Shown one piece after another: positions 24,487-33,511 of a DNA stretch of 53,436 bases. Both the position numbers and the translations under genes were made by a program. The notes beneath the pieces were generated by a model, which saw only the letters and a program-made list of their open reading frames with translations, did not search any database and was not told the origin of the DNA. This stretch comes from Shewanella morhuae (GTDB lineage Bacteria; Pseudomonadota; Gammaproteobacteria; Enterobacterales; Shewanellaceae). Numbering within the stretch: the first letter of the stretch is position 1; each line of letters opens with the position of its first letter. The stretch is taken from NCBI RefSeq assembly GCF_900156405.1, contig NZ_FTNN01000021.1, positions 1 through 53,436 of the forward strand. The letters are read 5' to 3'.

Positions 24487-25965
24487 ATGAAAGCGTCACT
24501 CCAGCTCAAACTGGGTCAACAGTTAACCATGACGCCACAGTTACAGCAGGCAATTCGTCTGTTGCAACTATCGTCATTAGAACTGCAGCAAGAGATCCAG
24601 CAAGCCTTAGATTCTAATCCCCTTCTCGAGCTGGAAGAGGATCAATTCGACGCAACTAAAGACCCTGTAAACCAAGCCTTATCGGATACCGATTTCAGTG
24701 AATCTGTTGCTCTGCCACCAGAAAAAGATAACTCCACTGTCGATACCGCAGAATCTTTGACTCAAGAATCCATGCCGGACGATCTCCCCATGGATACGAC
24801 TTGGGATGAAGTGTTTACCGCCTCACCTAATTCAGGCCCAGGTGGGAGTCGCGAAGACGATATGCCCTTTCAAGGAGAGACCAGCGAAGGTTTATATGAG
24901 CATTTAGAATGGCAAAAAAATCTCACCCCCTTTTCGGAAACTGATTTAGCCATTGCTACCGCGATTATCGAAGCGATAAATGACCAAGGTTATCTGACCC
25001 AAAGCACTGAAGAAATTCTAGAGGCCATAGGTAATCCAGAGGTTGAACTTGATGAAGTCGAAGCCGTACTTAAGCGTATTCAACATTTTGACCCGATAGG
25101 TGTCGCCGCCAGAGATTTAAGCGAATGCCTATTAATCCAATTATCCCACTTTGCGCCCGATACGCCCCATCTAAGTAACGCCCGCATGCTGATTAAAGAT
25201 CATTTAGATCTCATTGCGGCACGTGACTTTAGACTGTTGATGCGTAAAACTAAGCTCAAAGAAGATGAGTTAAGAGACGGCATAGCACTCATCCAAACCC
25301 TTAATCCTCGCCCGGGTTTATTGATTACCCCCAACGAGGACGAATACGTTATACCCGATGTATCAGTGTCGAAGAAAAATGGCCGTTGAGTGGTTGAACT
25401 CAATCCTGACAATATGCCAAAAATAAATGTAAATCAACACTATGCAGCTATGGCGCGCAGTTCTGCAAACCAAGCCGACAGCCAATTTATTCGTGGGCAC
25501 CTGCAAGAGGCAAAGTGGTTTATTAAGAGTTTAGAAAGTCGTAATGATACTTTGCTCAAAGTCGCTAACTGTATCGTCCAATACCAGCAAGGCTTCTTTG
25601 AGTATGGTGAAGAAGCAATGAAGCCTATGGTGCTTAATGATATTGCCGAAGCAGTAGAAATGCATGAGTCAACCATTTCGCGGGTGACAACCCAAAAGTA
25701 CATGCATACCCCAAAAGGGCTTTTTGAACTAAAATACTTCTTCTCTAGCCATGTCAGTACAGATGATGGTGGTGAGTGTTCATCAACGGCAATTAGAGCC
25801 TTTATTAAAAAACTGGTTGCAGCAGAAAATCAGAAAAAACCATTAAGTGACAGTAAGATGGCACAACTTCTGGCGGAGCAGGGAATAAATGTAGCACGCA
25901 GAACTATTGCGAAGTACCGAGAAGCTATGCTTATTCCTCCTTCTAATCAACGTAAGAGCTTATAA
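24487..25965 (+). pseudogene. rpoN: RNA polymerase sigma-54 factor RpoN, interrupted by an in-frame TGA
   Basis: Sigma-54 directs transcription of nitrogen, flagellar and stress genes and needs AAA activators. The full frame is 492 codons, the normal length. Region I (residues 1-50) is Gln/Leu-rich as expected, an acidic region II follows, and the core-binding domain begins near 120. Codon 301 (25387-25389) is TGA where relatives have TGG (Trp, in KNGRW-VVELN). Reading continues in the same frame for 191 codons, with the helix-turn-helix STISRVTTQKYMHTP and the RpoN box ARRTIAKYRE near residue 470 intact. The first 300 residues lack promoter-binding parts; a GTG at 25390 has no ribosome site for reinitiation. 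One G-to-A change or a base-call error explains it. Everything else looks under selection, so the event, if real, is recent. Confidence 0.93.
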
Positions 25966-25993
25966 CCTACAGTGAATATCGGAGGACGTTTCT

Positions 25994-26281
25994 ATGCACA
26001 TACACCTAGTTGGGCACCACATTGAAATTACCGAATCGTTACGCGCATATGTAGAAGAAAAGTTTTCAAAACTTGAACGCCATTTCGAACAGATCAATAA
26101 TGTGCACGTTGTGCTCAATGTTGAGAAAATACAACAAATTGCTGAAGCGAGGATAAACCTCATCGGCGGTGAAGTATTTGCCACTGCCGAGCATACTGAT
26201 ATGTATGCAGCTATAGACGCCCTGATAGATAAGCTTGATCGTCAGGTTATTAAACACAAAGAGAAGTTAACAAAACACTAA
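25994..26281 (+). CDS. hpf: ribosome hibernation promoting factor HPF
   Basis: HPF binds the 30S decoding region and drives 70S dimerisation in stationary phase. The 95-residue short form begins MHIHLVGHHIEITESLRAYVEEKFSKLERHF, the family signature, with a strong GGAGG site 8 bases upstream. It lies just past rpoN, in the order rpoN-hpf-ptsN-rapZ-npr conserved in gammaproteobacteria. Confidence 0.96.
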   Translation: MHIHLVGHHIEITESLRAYVEEKFSKLERHFEQINNVHVVLNVEKIQQIAEARINLIGGEVFATAEHTDMYAAIDALIDKLDRQVIKHKEKLTKH

Positions 26282-26283
26282 TA

Positions 26284-26727
26284 ATGGAACTTTGTAGCAT
26301 ACTGCGGCCGGAGTGCACTACCTGCGCCACTCCGGGCAGTAAGAAAAAAGTACTGGAACTCATCAGCGACCTAGTTGCTGCCCAGTACCCGACCCTCTCA
26401 TCTCAAGAGATATTCGAAAGCCTAGTGGCGCGCGAAAAAGTGGGGAGCACAGGTATAGGTAACGGTATCGCCATTCCACATGGTCGATTAGCCGATATAG
26501 ATCAACCCATTGCCGTACTAATTAAGTGCGAAGAGCCAATAGCATTCGATGCTATTGATAAGCAACCGGTTGATATTTTATTTGCATTACTGGTGCCTGC
26601 TGACCAATGTCAGCAGCATTTAAGCACCTTGTCTTGCATGGCCGAAAAACTGAGTGACAAGCAAATATTGAAACAATTGCGTAAGACACATGATGAAACA
26701 GAACTCTATCAGGTAATCACAGGATGA
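26284..26727 (+). CDS. ptsN: nitrogen-PTS enzyme IIA, PtsN
   Basis: PtsN (EIIA-Ntr) receives phosphate from NPr and regulates potassium and nitrogen functions rather than sugar uptake. The 147-residue protein is a PTS EIIA type-2 domain with the phosphorylated His66 in GIAIPHGRL. The N-terminus contains three Cys (residues 4, 11 and 14), a Cys-rich start not usual for E. coli PtsN. It begins 2 bp after hpf and overlaps rapZ by 4 bases. Confidence 0.95.
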   Translation: MELCSILRPECTTCATPGSKKKVLELISDLVAAQYPTLSSQEIFESLVAREKVGSTGIGNGIAIPHGRLADIDQPIAVLIKCEEPIAFDAIDKQPVDILFALLVPADQCQQHLSTLSCMAEKLSDKQILKQLRKTHDETELYQVITG

Positions 26728-27578
26728 AACTGGTTATAGTGTCAGGTCGCTCAGGCTCTGGTAAATCTGTTGCTCTTAGGGTACTCGAAGATCTCGGCTA
26801 TTATTGCGTCGATAACCTTCCGCTACCACTGATTGGGGCTTTACTTGACCAACTTAAAGGTAATAACGAGCTCGTCGCTATCAGTGTCGATGTGCGTAAC
26901 ATGCCTGAGCAAGATAAAGTATTAACTCAACAGCTCGAAAGTCTGCCTGCTGGCATTGAGTTGACGAGTTTCTTCCTTAATTCTAGCGATAAAATTTTGC
27001 TTAAGCGTTACAGCGAAACCCGTCGCCTCCATCCTTTATCTAAGAGCCAAGTTTCATTGCAAGAAGCAATAAAACAGGAAGGCAAGCTGCTCGAGCCTAT
27101 GTCAAAATTGGTCGATCACTACATAGATACCTCTAATTTGAATATTTATGATTTGAGTGACCAAGTGAGACAAATCCTGCTAGGCAGTGTTGATAAAGAA
27201 TTAGTGATTAACTTTGAATCCTTTGGATTTAAGCATGGTATGCCAGCAGAGGCGGACTTTATGTTCGATGTACGCTTCTTACCCAACCCTCATTGGGAGT
27301 TAGCGCTGCGCCCACTCACAGGCTTAGATGAACCCGTGGCTGAATTCTTAAATCGTCAACCACTGGTGAATAAGCTCATCTGGCAAATCGAAAATCTACT
27401 CGAAACGTGGCTACCACACCTTGAGCGTAACAACCGCAGTTACTTAACCGTCGCCATTGGTTGTACTGGCGGGCAGCACCGCTCCGTTTTCGTTGCAGAG
27501 CAATTAGCTAAACGCTTTAGGAATAGCAAGCATCAGGTTTATGCGCGCCATCGAGAACTTGATAATGCCAAAGCTTGA
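26724..27578 (+). CDS. rapZ: RNase adapter protein RapZ
   Basis: RapZ binds the small RNA GlmZ and presents it to RNase E, controlling glucosamine-6-phosphate synthesis; it also binds nucleotides. The 284-residue protein has Walker A GRSGSGKS at residues 8-15 and the C-terminal RNA-binding domain with GCTGGQHRSVFVAEQLA near 248. It lies in the nitrogen-PTS cluster and overlaps npr by 14 bases. Confidence 0.97.
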   Translation: MKLVIVSGRSGSGKSVALRVLEDLGYYCVDNLPLPLIGALLDQLKGNNELVAISVDVRNMPEQDKVLTQQLESLPAGIELTSFFLNSSDKILLKRYSETRRLHPLSKSQVSLQEAIKQEGKLLEPMSKLVDHYIDTSNLNIYDLSDQVRQILLGSVDKELVINFESFGFKHGMPAEADFMFDVRFLPNPHWELALRPLTGLDEPVAEFLNRQPLVNKLIWQIENLLETWLPHLERNNRSYLTVAIGCTGGQHRSVFVAEQLAKRFRNSKHQVYARHRELDNAKA

Positions 27579-27840
27579 ACGTCAGATAACCATCTGCAAT
27601 AAACTCGGATTACATGCCCGTGCCGCCACTAAATTGGTGGTACTGGCATCTGATTTTGATGCAGTGATTACTTTGATACAAGGTAATAAACAGGCATCGG
27701 CCGCCAGCGTACTTGGTTTATTGATGCTGGAGACCGGTATGGGTAAAACCATTAACATTATCGCTGAAGGCCCCGATGCAGAGCCCGCTCTAGACGCAAT
27801 TTGTGCCTTAATCGACGCTAAGTTTGACGAAGCCTGTTAG
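27565..27840 (+). CDS. ptsO: nitrogen-PTS phosphocarrier NPr
   Basis: NPr is the HPr-like carrier of the nitrogen PTS, passing phosphate from PtsP to PtsN. With the ATG at 27565 the protein has 91 residues and the active-site His17 in KLGLHARAATKLV, plus the second conserved block ASAASVLGLLMLETGMG. A start 8 codons upstream in the same frame cannot be excluded, but would deepen the overlap with rapZ. It ends the operon; no clear terminator follows within 27841-28093. Confidence 0.94.
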   Translation: MPKLERQITICNKLGLHARAATKLVVLASDFDAVITLIQGNKQASAASVLGLLMLETGMGKTINIIAEGPDAEPALDAICALIDAKFDEAC

Positions 27841-28093
27841 TCTTACTTTATCTTAATTACCCTCTAGTGAATCTTATAAACTGAATTTTAGACACGGCAT
27901 CATATTTGTCGCTCGACGGCATGAGCCAAGGGCTATTACACTAGCGATTATTACCGCTGTGCCATAACTTAAGCCAACTCTTATTGCGCCTTAATCCACG
28001 CAGAAATAGCTATTCTCTGCACGGACAAGTCTTCGTTAAGCCAAGCTCAAGCTGTTACACACTCAATCCAAGTTGCCGCACAATGGAGGACAA

Positions 28094-29458
28094 ATGCCCG
28101 TAGAAAATCCAGAAAACGATCATCCCGGACATAGTCTTGACCAGCTAAACCAAGCACTTAGCAGCGGTATGTTTGTGCACGTGCGTAATATGCTTCAGAA
28201 AATGGCCGCCTCTGATATTGCGCTGATTTTGGAATCATCACCGCCCGATGCCAGACAAGTGTTATGGCAATTGATCGACCAAGAACACATAGGTGACATA
28301 CTCGATGAATTGAGCGAGGAGCTAAAGGATCCATTAATCCGTGGCATGAGCCCTGAGCGAGTAGCCAAAGCTACCGCAAGTATGGATACCGACGATCTCG
28401 CCTATGTTTTACGTAGTCTACCCGACGCCGTTTATAAACAAGTGTTGCAGTCGATGACGGAACAAAACCGTCAACGGGTAGAGCAGGCCTTATCTTATCC
28501 CGATGAGACCGCAGGCAGCTTAATGAACACAGATACAGTGACGCTAAGACCCGATGTGAATATTGATGTAGTACTACGTTATCTTCGTCAGCGGGGCAAC
28601 CTACCCGACACTACAGACACACTTTATGTCGTCGATAAAAAAGATAAAGTACTAGGTGGCGTTAGGCTTGCCGATTTACTCACCTGCGCGCCAAATACAA
28701 CGATCCGCAATATTATGGATCCTGATATTGAGAGCATTCCGGTTAGTATGTCCGACAGTGAGGTGGCAAAAAAATTCGAACGTAATGACTGGGTGTCCGC
28801 CCCAGTTGTTGATAATGATGGCAAGCTACTTGGACGTATCACTATTGATGATGTGGTCGATGTTATCCGTGAGGATGCAGAACACTCGATGATGGGTATG
28901 GCTGGTATGGATGATGATGAGGATACTTTTGGCCCAGTGCTTAAAAGTACCTTGCGTCGCTCACTCTGGCTCTCTATTAATTTATTCGCCGCCTTGCTCG
29001 CCTCGTCTGTCAGCAATATGTTTGAAGGCACTATTGAGCAATTTGCCACTATAGCGGTATTAATGACAATTGTCCCGAGCATGGGGGGCGTTGCAGGAAA
29101 CCAAACTTTAGCGCTAGTGATCCGTGGTATTGCATTAGGTCATATAGGCCAGAGCAACGCACGCTGGCTTATCGGTAAAGAATTATCGATTGGATTTCTT
29201 AATGGATTAATGTGGTCAATCTTAGTTTTTATCGCGGTATTTGTGTGGAAAGATGATATCCCACTCGCAGGGCTCATTGGCGGCGCTATGCTGATTAATA
29301 TGACGATTGCGGGGCTTGCTGGCGCAAGTATTCCATTGATATTAAAACGACTTAAAATCGATCCTGCGCTTGCTGGCGGTATGGTATTAGCCACAGTAAC
29401 CGATATTGTAGGCTTATTTGCCTTCCTTGGTTTAGCAACAATCTACTTAATGCACTAA
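28094..29458 (+). CDS. mgtE: magnesium transporter MgtE
   Basis: MgtE is a homodimeric magnesium channel gated by cytosolic Mg2+. The start at 28094 follows a perfect GGAGG and gives 454 residues. Domain order is an N-domain (about 30-130), paired CBS domains (about 135-260) including DETAGSLMNTD, and five membrane helices (about 285-454) with the pore motif VPSMGGVAGNQTLALVIRGIALG and GLAGASIPLILKRLKIDPA. It is a single gene, convergent with the OmpA-like gene. Confidence 0.95.
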   Translation: MPVENPENDHPGHSLDQLNQALSSGMFVHVRNMLQKMAASDIALILESSPPDARQVLWQLIDQEHIGDILDELSEELKDPLIRGMSPERVAKATASMDTDDLAYVLRSLPDAVYKQVLQSMTEQNRQRVEQALSYPDETAGSLMNTDTVTLRPDVNIDVVLRYLRQRGNLPDTTDTLYVVDKKDKVLGGVRLADLLTCAPNTTIRNIMDPDIESIPVSMSDSEVAKKFERNDWVSAPVVDNDGKLLGRITIDDVVDVIREDAEHSMMGMAGMDDDEDTFGPVLKSTLRRSLWLSINLFAALLASSVSNMFEGTIEQFATIAVLMTIVPSMGGVAGNQTLALVIRGIALGHIGQSNARWLIGKELSIGFLNGLMWSILVFIAVFVWKDDIPLAGLIGGAMLINMTIAGLAGASIPLILKRLKIDPALAGGMVLATVTDIVGLFAFLGLATIYLMH

Positions 29459-29647
29459 CGCGCTAACATTTAAGCGAATACAATAAAACCATTTGTTTAG
29501 TGGCTGGAAACCATAACGAATAAAGCTACTTGTCATTTAGCTGATAACGGTAATGTGATTGTGGTGTTAATCACTTAAATAACATGTTGTAACAGGCTAA
29601 AACGTCTTACTGCAATATGCGCATCGCCAAGCAATAGTTAATGTGTC

Positions 29648-29675
29648 AAAAAAGTCGCCCTCAGGCGACTTTTTA
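29648..29675. terminator. bidirectional terminator between mgtE and the OmpA-like gene
   Basis: AAAAAGTCGCC-CTCA-GGCGACTTTTT is a perfect stem with A and T runs on either side. Confidence 0.92.
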
Positions 29676-29703
29676 TCATTAATCTCGTGGCTAAACCAGA
29701 CAA

Positions 29704-30393
29704 TTAACCCGTTGGAGTTAATACGATCTCTACGCGGCGGTTTTGCGCACGGCCGTTCGCATTTGCATTCGATGCAATCGGGCTGGATTCGCCCATACCT
29801 TGAGATTTAACACGTGCAGAGGCAACGCCTTTACTCATCAGATAGTTACCGACTTCACTCGCACGCACTTGTGATAAGCGTAAATTATAAGAGTCTGAAC
29901 CACTGCTGTCGGTATAACCTAATATGTTCAGTTGCGTCTTACTGTATTCTTTTGCCACTAACGCTACCGAGTTGAGCACTCGTTTGGCTCCATCACTTAA
30001 TTCAGTTTGATCAACACCGAACGTCACTTCATTAGGCATGTTCAAAATAATGTTATCGCCACTGCGAGTCACACTAACACCCGTTGAGGCCAATTGTTGG
30101 CGCAATTTAGTTTCTTGCACGTCCATGTAATAACCAATACCGCCACCTACAGCAGCGCCAGATGCGGCGCCAATTAATGCGCCTTTGCCGCGGTCGCTCT
30201 TACTCGAAGAGGCAACGCCAATAGCGGCACCTGCAACGGCACCAATTAATGATCCCGTGGTTGCTTTGGCTGTTTGTTCTTCATTTGAATAGGGATTAAT
30301 TGTGGTACAACCCGATGCAACTAATGTGGTAGTCATTACCACTATGGCTAACAAGGACGGCTTAAATTGCGTTGCCTGAAAACACTTCATCAT
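29704..30393 (-). CDS. OmpA-family lipoprotein with glycine zipper (YiaD-like)
   Basis: The ATG at 30393 has AGAGG at ideal spacing and gives 229 residues; longer readings have no ribosome site. The N-terminus is a lipoprotein signal (about 29 residues) ending VASGC. A glycine zipper (about 45-90, GAVAGAAIGV and GAASGAAVGGGIG) precedes a C-terminal OmpA peptidoglycan-binding domain (about 115-229) with NILGYTDSSGSDSYNLRLSQVRASEV and GQGMGESSP-like QGMGESSPIASN, and the NRRVEIVL end. The protein probably ties the outer membrane to the cell wall. Confidence 0.92.
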   Translation of the reverse strand: MMKCFQATQFKPSLLAIVVMTTTLVASGCTTINPYSNEEQTAKATTGSLIGAVAGAAIGVASSSKSDRGKGALIGAASGAAVGGGIGYYMDVQETKLRQQLASTGVSVTRSGDNIILNMPNEVTFGVDQTELSDGAKRVLNSVALVAKEYSKTQLNILGYTDSSGSDSYNLRLSQVRASEVGNYLMSKGVASARVKSQGMGESSPIASNANANGRAQNRRVEIVLTPTG

Positions 30394-30844
30394 TAAAAAA
30401 CCTCTATATATGATTGATAACTGTGAATCCTGCTCAAAAAAAGCTAGAAATATCACTTCCATTCAATCACTCAATAATCGAATGGATTGCCATAAGGCTG
30501 GCAGTATATAAGCAATTGTGACTAAGGCCATCTTTTATCGATATTCAATTCTGTTAATCATCTACTTAGTCAGCAAAAGTACAGCCTTCTTGCTTCATCA
30601 AACTTTTATCTTTCTAAATCATATTAATACAGTGGCACCAAAAGAGTGCATCTTGCACCCTTATTGTTATCCACAAAGATTAACAATACCAACACAAACA
30701 GATTAAATGATTGATTTTAAATGGATAAATAAAAATGCATATGTTGGCATGGATCTTACATATTACTAAGTGTGTATGAGATTGGCTTTATTAGTTTTTT
30801 AGAAAATAAAGCACTTTTTAACCGGACTCATTCACATGAAATCG

Positions 30845-30852
30845 GCCGATAA
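30845..30852 (+). promoter_or_regulatory. possible FliA -10 element (GCCGATAA)
   Basis: This octamer is identical to the sigma-28 -10 consensus and lies 43 bases before the small ORF at 30896. The -35 at the right spacing matches poorly (ACTCATTC), so the assignment is tentative. The preceding 30394-30844 is AT-rich and shows no gene. Confidence 0.3.
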
Positions 30853-30895
30853 GAGCAGCGTATGCTATCGAATAGAGAGTCAACCAGGAGCAGAC

Positions 30896-30985
30896 ATGAA
30901 CACAGTCAACAAGATTATTGCGCTATGTCATTACAAATGGATTGATTTATGCCATATAGGCCTGAGCCAATGGGATGTAGAGTAG
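30896..30985 (+). CDS. candidate 29-residue small protein
   Basis: An ATG at 30896 is preceded by AGGAG at 5-base spacing, and the frame runs 29 codons to TAG at 30983. The peptide starts MNTVNKIIALCHYKW, contains two Cys-His pairs (CHY near 11 and CH near 19) and three Trp/Tyr, and ends QWDVE. I do not recognise it. A strong ribosome site in a stretch with no other gene is the main support; coding potential cannot be judged at this length. Confidence 0.4.
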   Translation: MNTVNKIIALCHYKWIDLCHIGLSQWDVE

Positions 30986-31089
30986 AAATAAATACATCGA
31001 CAAAGAATACATGCCTCAATGATAAGCCGTATTCAATAAGTTAAACCCTCGCATAACACTAATGCCATGGCTTAAGCGAGTACCAGATA

Positions 31090-31192
31090 GACGAGGTCGG
31101 ACGAAACAAAATATCGCCATGCTGATAACGCTAACGATTTTAAAGAAGTACTCATAAAAATAATAATGGTGCCCTTTTAGTCCGACCTTGTC
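31090..31192. repeat. inverted repeat pair, 13-bp arms
   Basis: GACGAGGTCGGAC at 31090-31102 and GTCCGACCTTGTC at 31180-31192 are inverted repeats with one mismatch, 77 bp apart. The 30986-31547 region holds no recognised gene; towards its end the motif CTCCCCCAAG occurs twice (near 31309 and 31341) in a loosely repeated, CT-rich segment. Confidence 0.5.
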
Positions 31193-31547
31193 GTCCAAAC
31201 AGATACACCTAATGAAGGTTAGAAAATATAGCACGGGATAAGCGCTGCGCTTCTACAGGTTAGATAGCAGCAATATAAAGGTTTCGGCAAGACTGGAGAG
31301 AGCGTTATCTCCCCCAAGATCAAATATGTACATTGTGCTCCCCCAAGTCATGAACATATTTCTCTCTCAAGTCTTGTCATTTTATCACATTGACTATGGG
31401 CCACTGGCCAATAAAAACTAAGCTAATAGTGGGCTAAAGTAGTCATAAAATAAAACCATAAACCCAAATCTAAACTTAATTTTTGGTATAAAAAAGACGC
31501 TACTCTGATCGTCATTTTTATACCAACTTTTTATTAACAACGAGTGG

Positions 31548-32408
31548 TTAATAATCTTCTTCGTTAGCCTCTTGAATGCGCTGTTTACGTTCTTGCGCTT
31601 CTTCAAAAGCCGCTTGGATTTCTTCGAGTACCGCACTCACATCAGCTTCAACTAACACTTCAGTAAATTCGCCCGTTAATGGGGTATCTGGTTTTAATTC
31701 ACCCGCTTCAAACAAAGCCCAAATCTCTTTAGCATATTGGGTTTTTAATAATTCAGGCGCATACAAGCCGTAATACTGGGTCATGTTATTCACATCGCGT
31801 GCTAGCATCCATTTAGCATGATTATTAGCAGCCGCATCGACCGCCTGAGGTAAATCAATAATCACTGGCCCTTCGCTATCCACTAACACGTTAAACTCAG
31901 ATAAGTCACCGTGTACCAAGCCCTCGCACAGCATATACTTAACGTATTCCATTACTAATGCATGATCGCGTAGCGCTTTTTCTGCCGGCATGCTGACATC
32001 GTTCAATCTAGGTGCGACATGGCCATCGGCATCAGTTACTAACTCCATTAGCAACACGCCATCAAAACAGCCATAAGGTGTAGGCACACGAACGCCTGCA
32101 TTAGCTAAACGATATAACGCATCGACCTCGGCACTTTGCCAAGCTTCTTCCTGCTGATCACGGCCAAATTTAGAGCCTTTTTCCATCGCGCGCGCGCGAC
32201 GACTATTACGCACTTTTCGGCCTTCTTGATATAACACCGCTTGCTTAAAACTACGTTTGTCAGCTTCTTTATACACTTTGGCACAGCGGATATCATCACC
32301 ACTGCGTACAACGTACACTGTGGCTTCTTTACCGCTCATTAACTGGCTAATGACCTCATCGACCAGTCCTTCATCAACCAGGGGTTGGATTCGTTTCGGA
32401 GTTTTCAT
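31548..32408 (-). CDS. RIO1-type serine kinase family protein
   Basis: The 286-residue protein belongs to the bacterial RIO-kinase-like group. It has the ATP-binding segment SGKEATVYV (25-33) with Lys44 in CAKVYK, the catalytic loop HGDLSEFN (166-173) and the metal-binding Asp185 in IIDLPQ, all as in RIO1. The first 20 residues and the acidic tail (about 255-286, many Glu) are family features. In eukaryotes RIO1 matures the small ribosomal subunit; the role of bacterial members is not settled. It stands alone on the minus strand. Confidence 0.88.
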   Translation of the reverse strand: MKTPKRIQPLVDEGLVDEVISQLMSGKEATVYVVRSGDDIRCAKVYKEADKRSFKQAVLYQEGRKVRNSRRARAMEKGSKFGRDQQEEAWQSAEVDALYRLANAGVRVPTPYGCFDGVLLMELVTDADGHVAPRLNDVSMPAEKALRDHALVMEYVKYMLCEGLVHGDLSEFNVLVDSEGPVIIDLPQAVDAAANNHAKWMLARDVNNMTQYYGLYAPELLKTQYAKEIWALFEAGELKPDTPLTGEFTEVLVEADVSAVLEEIQAAFEEAQERKQRIQEANEEDY

Positions 32409-32901
32409 AGCGCCCTTATACCTTACTTAGGCATGATATGGAATACTGCGGGCAAATCTTCATACAAAAGCGGTCTCCAGCTGAAGTTTGATGAATATTG
32501 TTCAGGATTAATATACGAATTTTAAGTAAAAAAATTAAAGCACTTACGTCTCAAATACAATACCAGATTTGCTCAAGACTTTGTTAAAGAAAGCAGTTTA
32601 AAATCAAACTTAAACGAAAAAGAACTTTTTTGTTTATCGCTATAAAAATAAGATTCAAAATAACGACTACGACCTTAGCTACTCAGATTTAAATTTAAGA
32701 TAACTTCAGTCTACCGCCTCACCACCACTAAAATAAAACCTAATTTTAGCAAATAAAATCATACACTTGAACAACTTTCACTACAGTAATAAAGATTGAG
32801 AAACATTTAGGCTAAAACTGCACCAATCACTGTAGATAACGCTAGATCTCGTGAGTTGCAGCCTTTATCCTAACGGCCACACTATCCAAAGAGCTTTCTA
32901 A
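32409..32901. other. AT-rich intergenic region of about 490 bp
   Basis: Lies between the divergent RIO-kinase and DUF2799 genes. It should hold both promoters; I see no ORF with a ribosome site, no strong hairpin and no RNA gene. Confidence 0.5.
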
Positions 32902-33450
32902 ATGCGTCATAGTAGTATTCTCCTCGCCTTTTCAGTCTTATGTATGACGCAATGCAGTAGCTTATCCATTGAAGAGTGCGCTAATAATGATTGGTTTTCA
33001 CTTGGGCTCGCCGATGGTAATCGAGGGGCAAATGCAGGACAACTTAATCAATACCAAAAAGATTGTAGCGAATTTAATCTTAGTGTCGATACGGCGCAGT
33101 GGAAGCAGGGATATTTACAAGGATTGACCAATTATTGCCAACCTGAAAATGGCTACCGTATTGGATTAGCAGGACAAAGCTATTATGGCGTTTGTAGCAG
33201 TAACGAATTTGTTGAACGTTACAATCAGGGGCATCAGCAATATCAAATTAACGAACGTATGGCGGATATTGTCGAACGTTTAAATGCCATTGATAGAGAA
33301 ATCAGCAGTATTGATGGCAAGCTCAATAATCTCACTGATAAAGCGAGCTTATTAAAACAAAAAAACAACCTACTCAATGAAAAACAACAACTGCTAGATG
33401 AAAGATATCGCCTACGTAGACCCGATATACGCTTTGAATTTAAATATTAA
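32902..33450 (+). CDS. DUF2799-family envelope protein
   Basis: The 182-residue protein has a signal-like N-terminus (MRHSSILLAFSVLCMTQCSS); Cys18 may be lipidated, although the residues before it are a poor lipobox. Residues 25-115 match DUF2799 in style: ECANNDWFSLGLADGNRG, then WKQGYLQGLTNYC and NGYRIGLAGQSYYGVC. The C-terminal third (about 118-170) is a coiled coil rich in Leu, Asn and Lys. Function is unknown. Confidence 0.75.
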   Translation: MRHSSILLAFSVLCMTQCSSLSIEECANNDWFSLGLADGNRGANAGQLNQYQKDCSEFNLSVDTAQWKQGYLQGLTNYCQPENGYRIGLAGQSYYGVCSSNEFVERYNQGHQQYQINERMADIVERLNAIDREISSIDGKLNNLTDKASLLKQKNNLLNEKQQLLDERYRLRRPDIRFEFKY

Positions 33451-33458
33451 GCGCCAAA

Positions 33459-33486
33459 AACACTGATGCCCATAGGGATCAGTGTT
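33459..33486. terminator. hairpin between converging DUF2799 and PAP2 genes
   Basis: AACACTGAT and ATCAGTGTT pair, continued by CCC/GGG beyond a one-base bulge. A second, outer repeat AGCGCC/GGCGCT (33450-33455 and 33504-33509) brackets it. No clear T-run. Confidence 0.5.
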
Positions 33487-33511
33487 GGCTAACGCTGCCA
33501 TTAGGCGCTAT

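Noticed and set aside
27841..28093. Magnesium riboswitch before mgtE
   Set aside because: No M-box-like helices or terminator/antiterminator pair is visible in the short leader.
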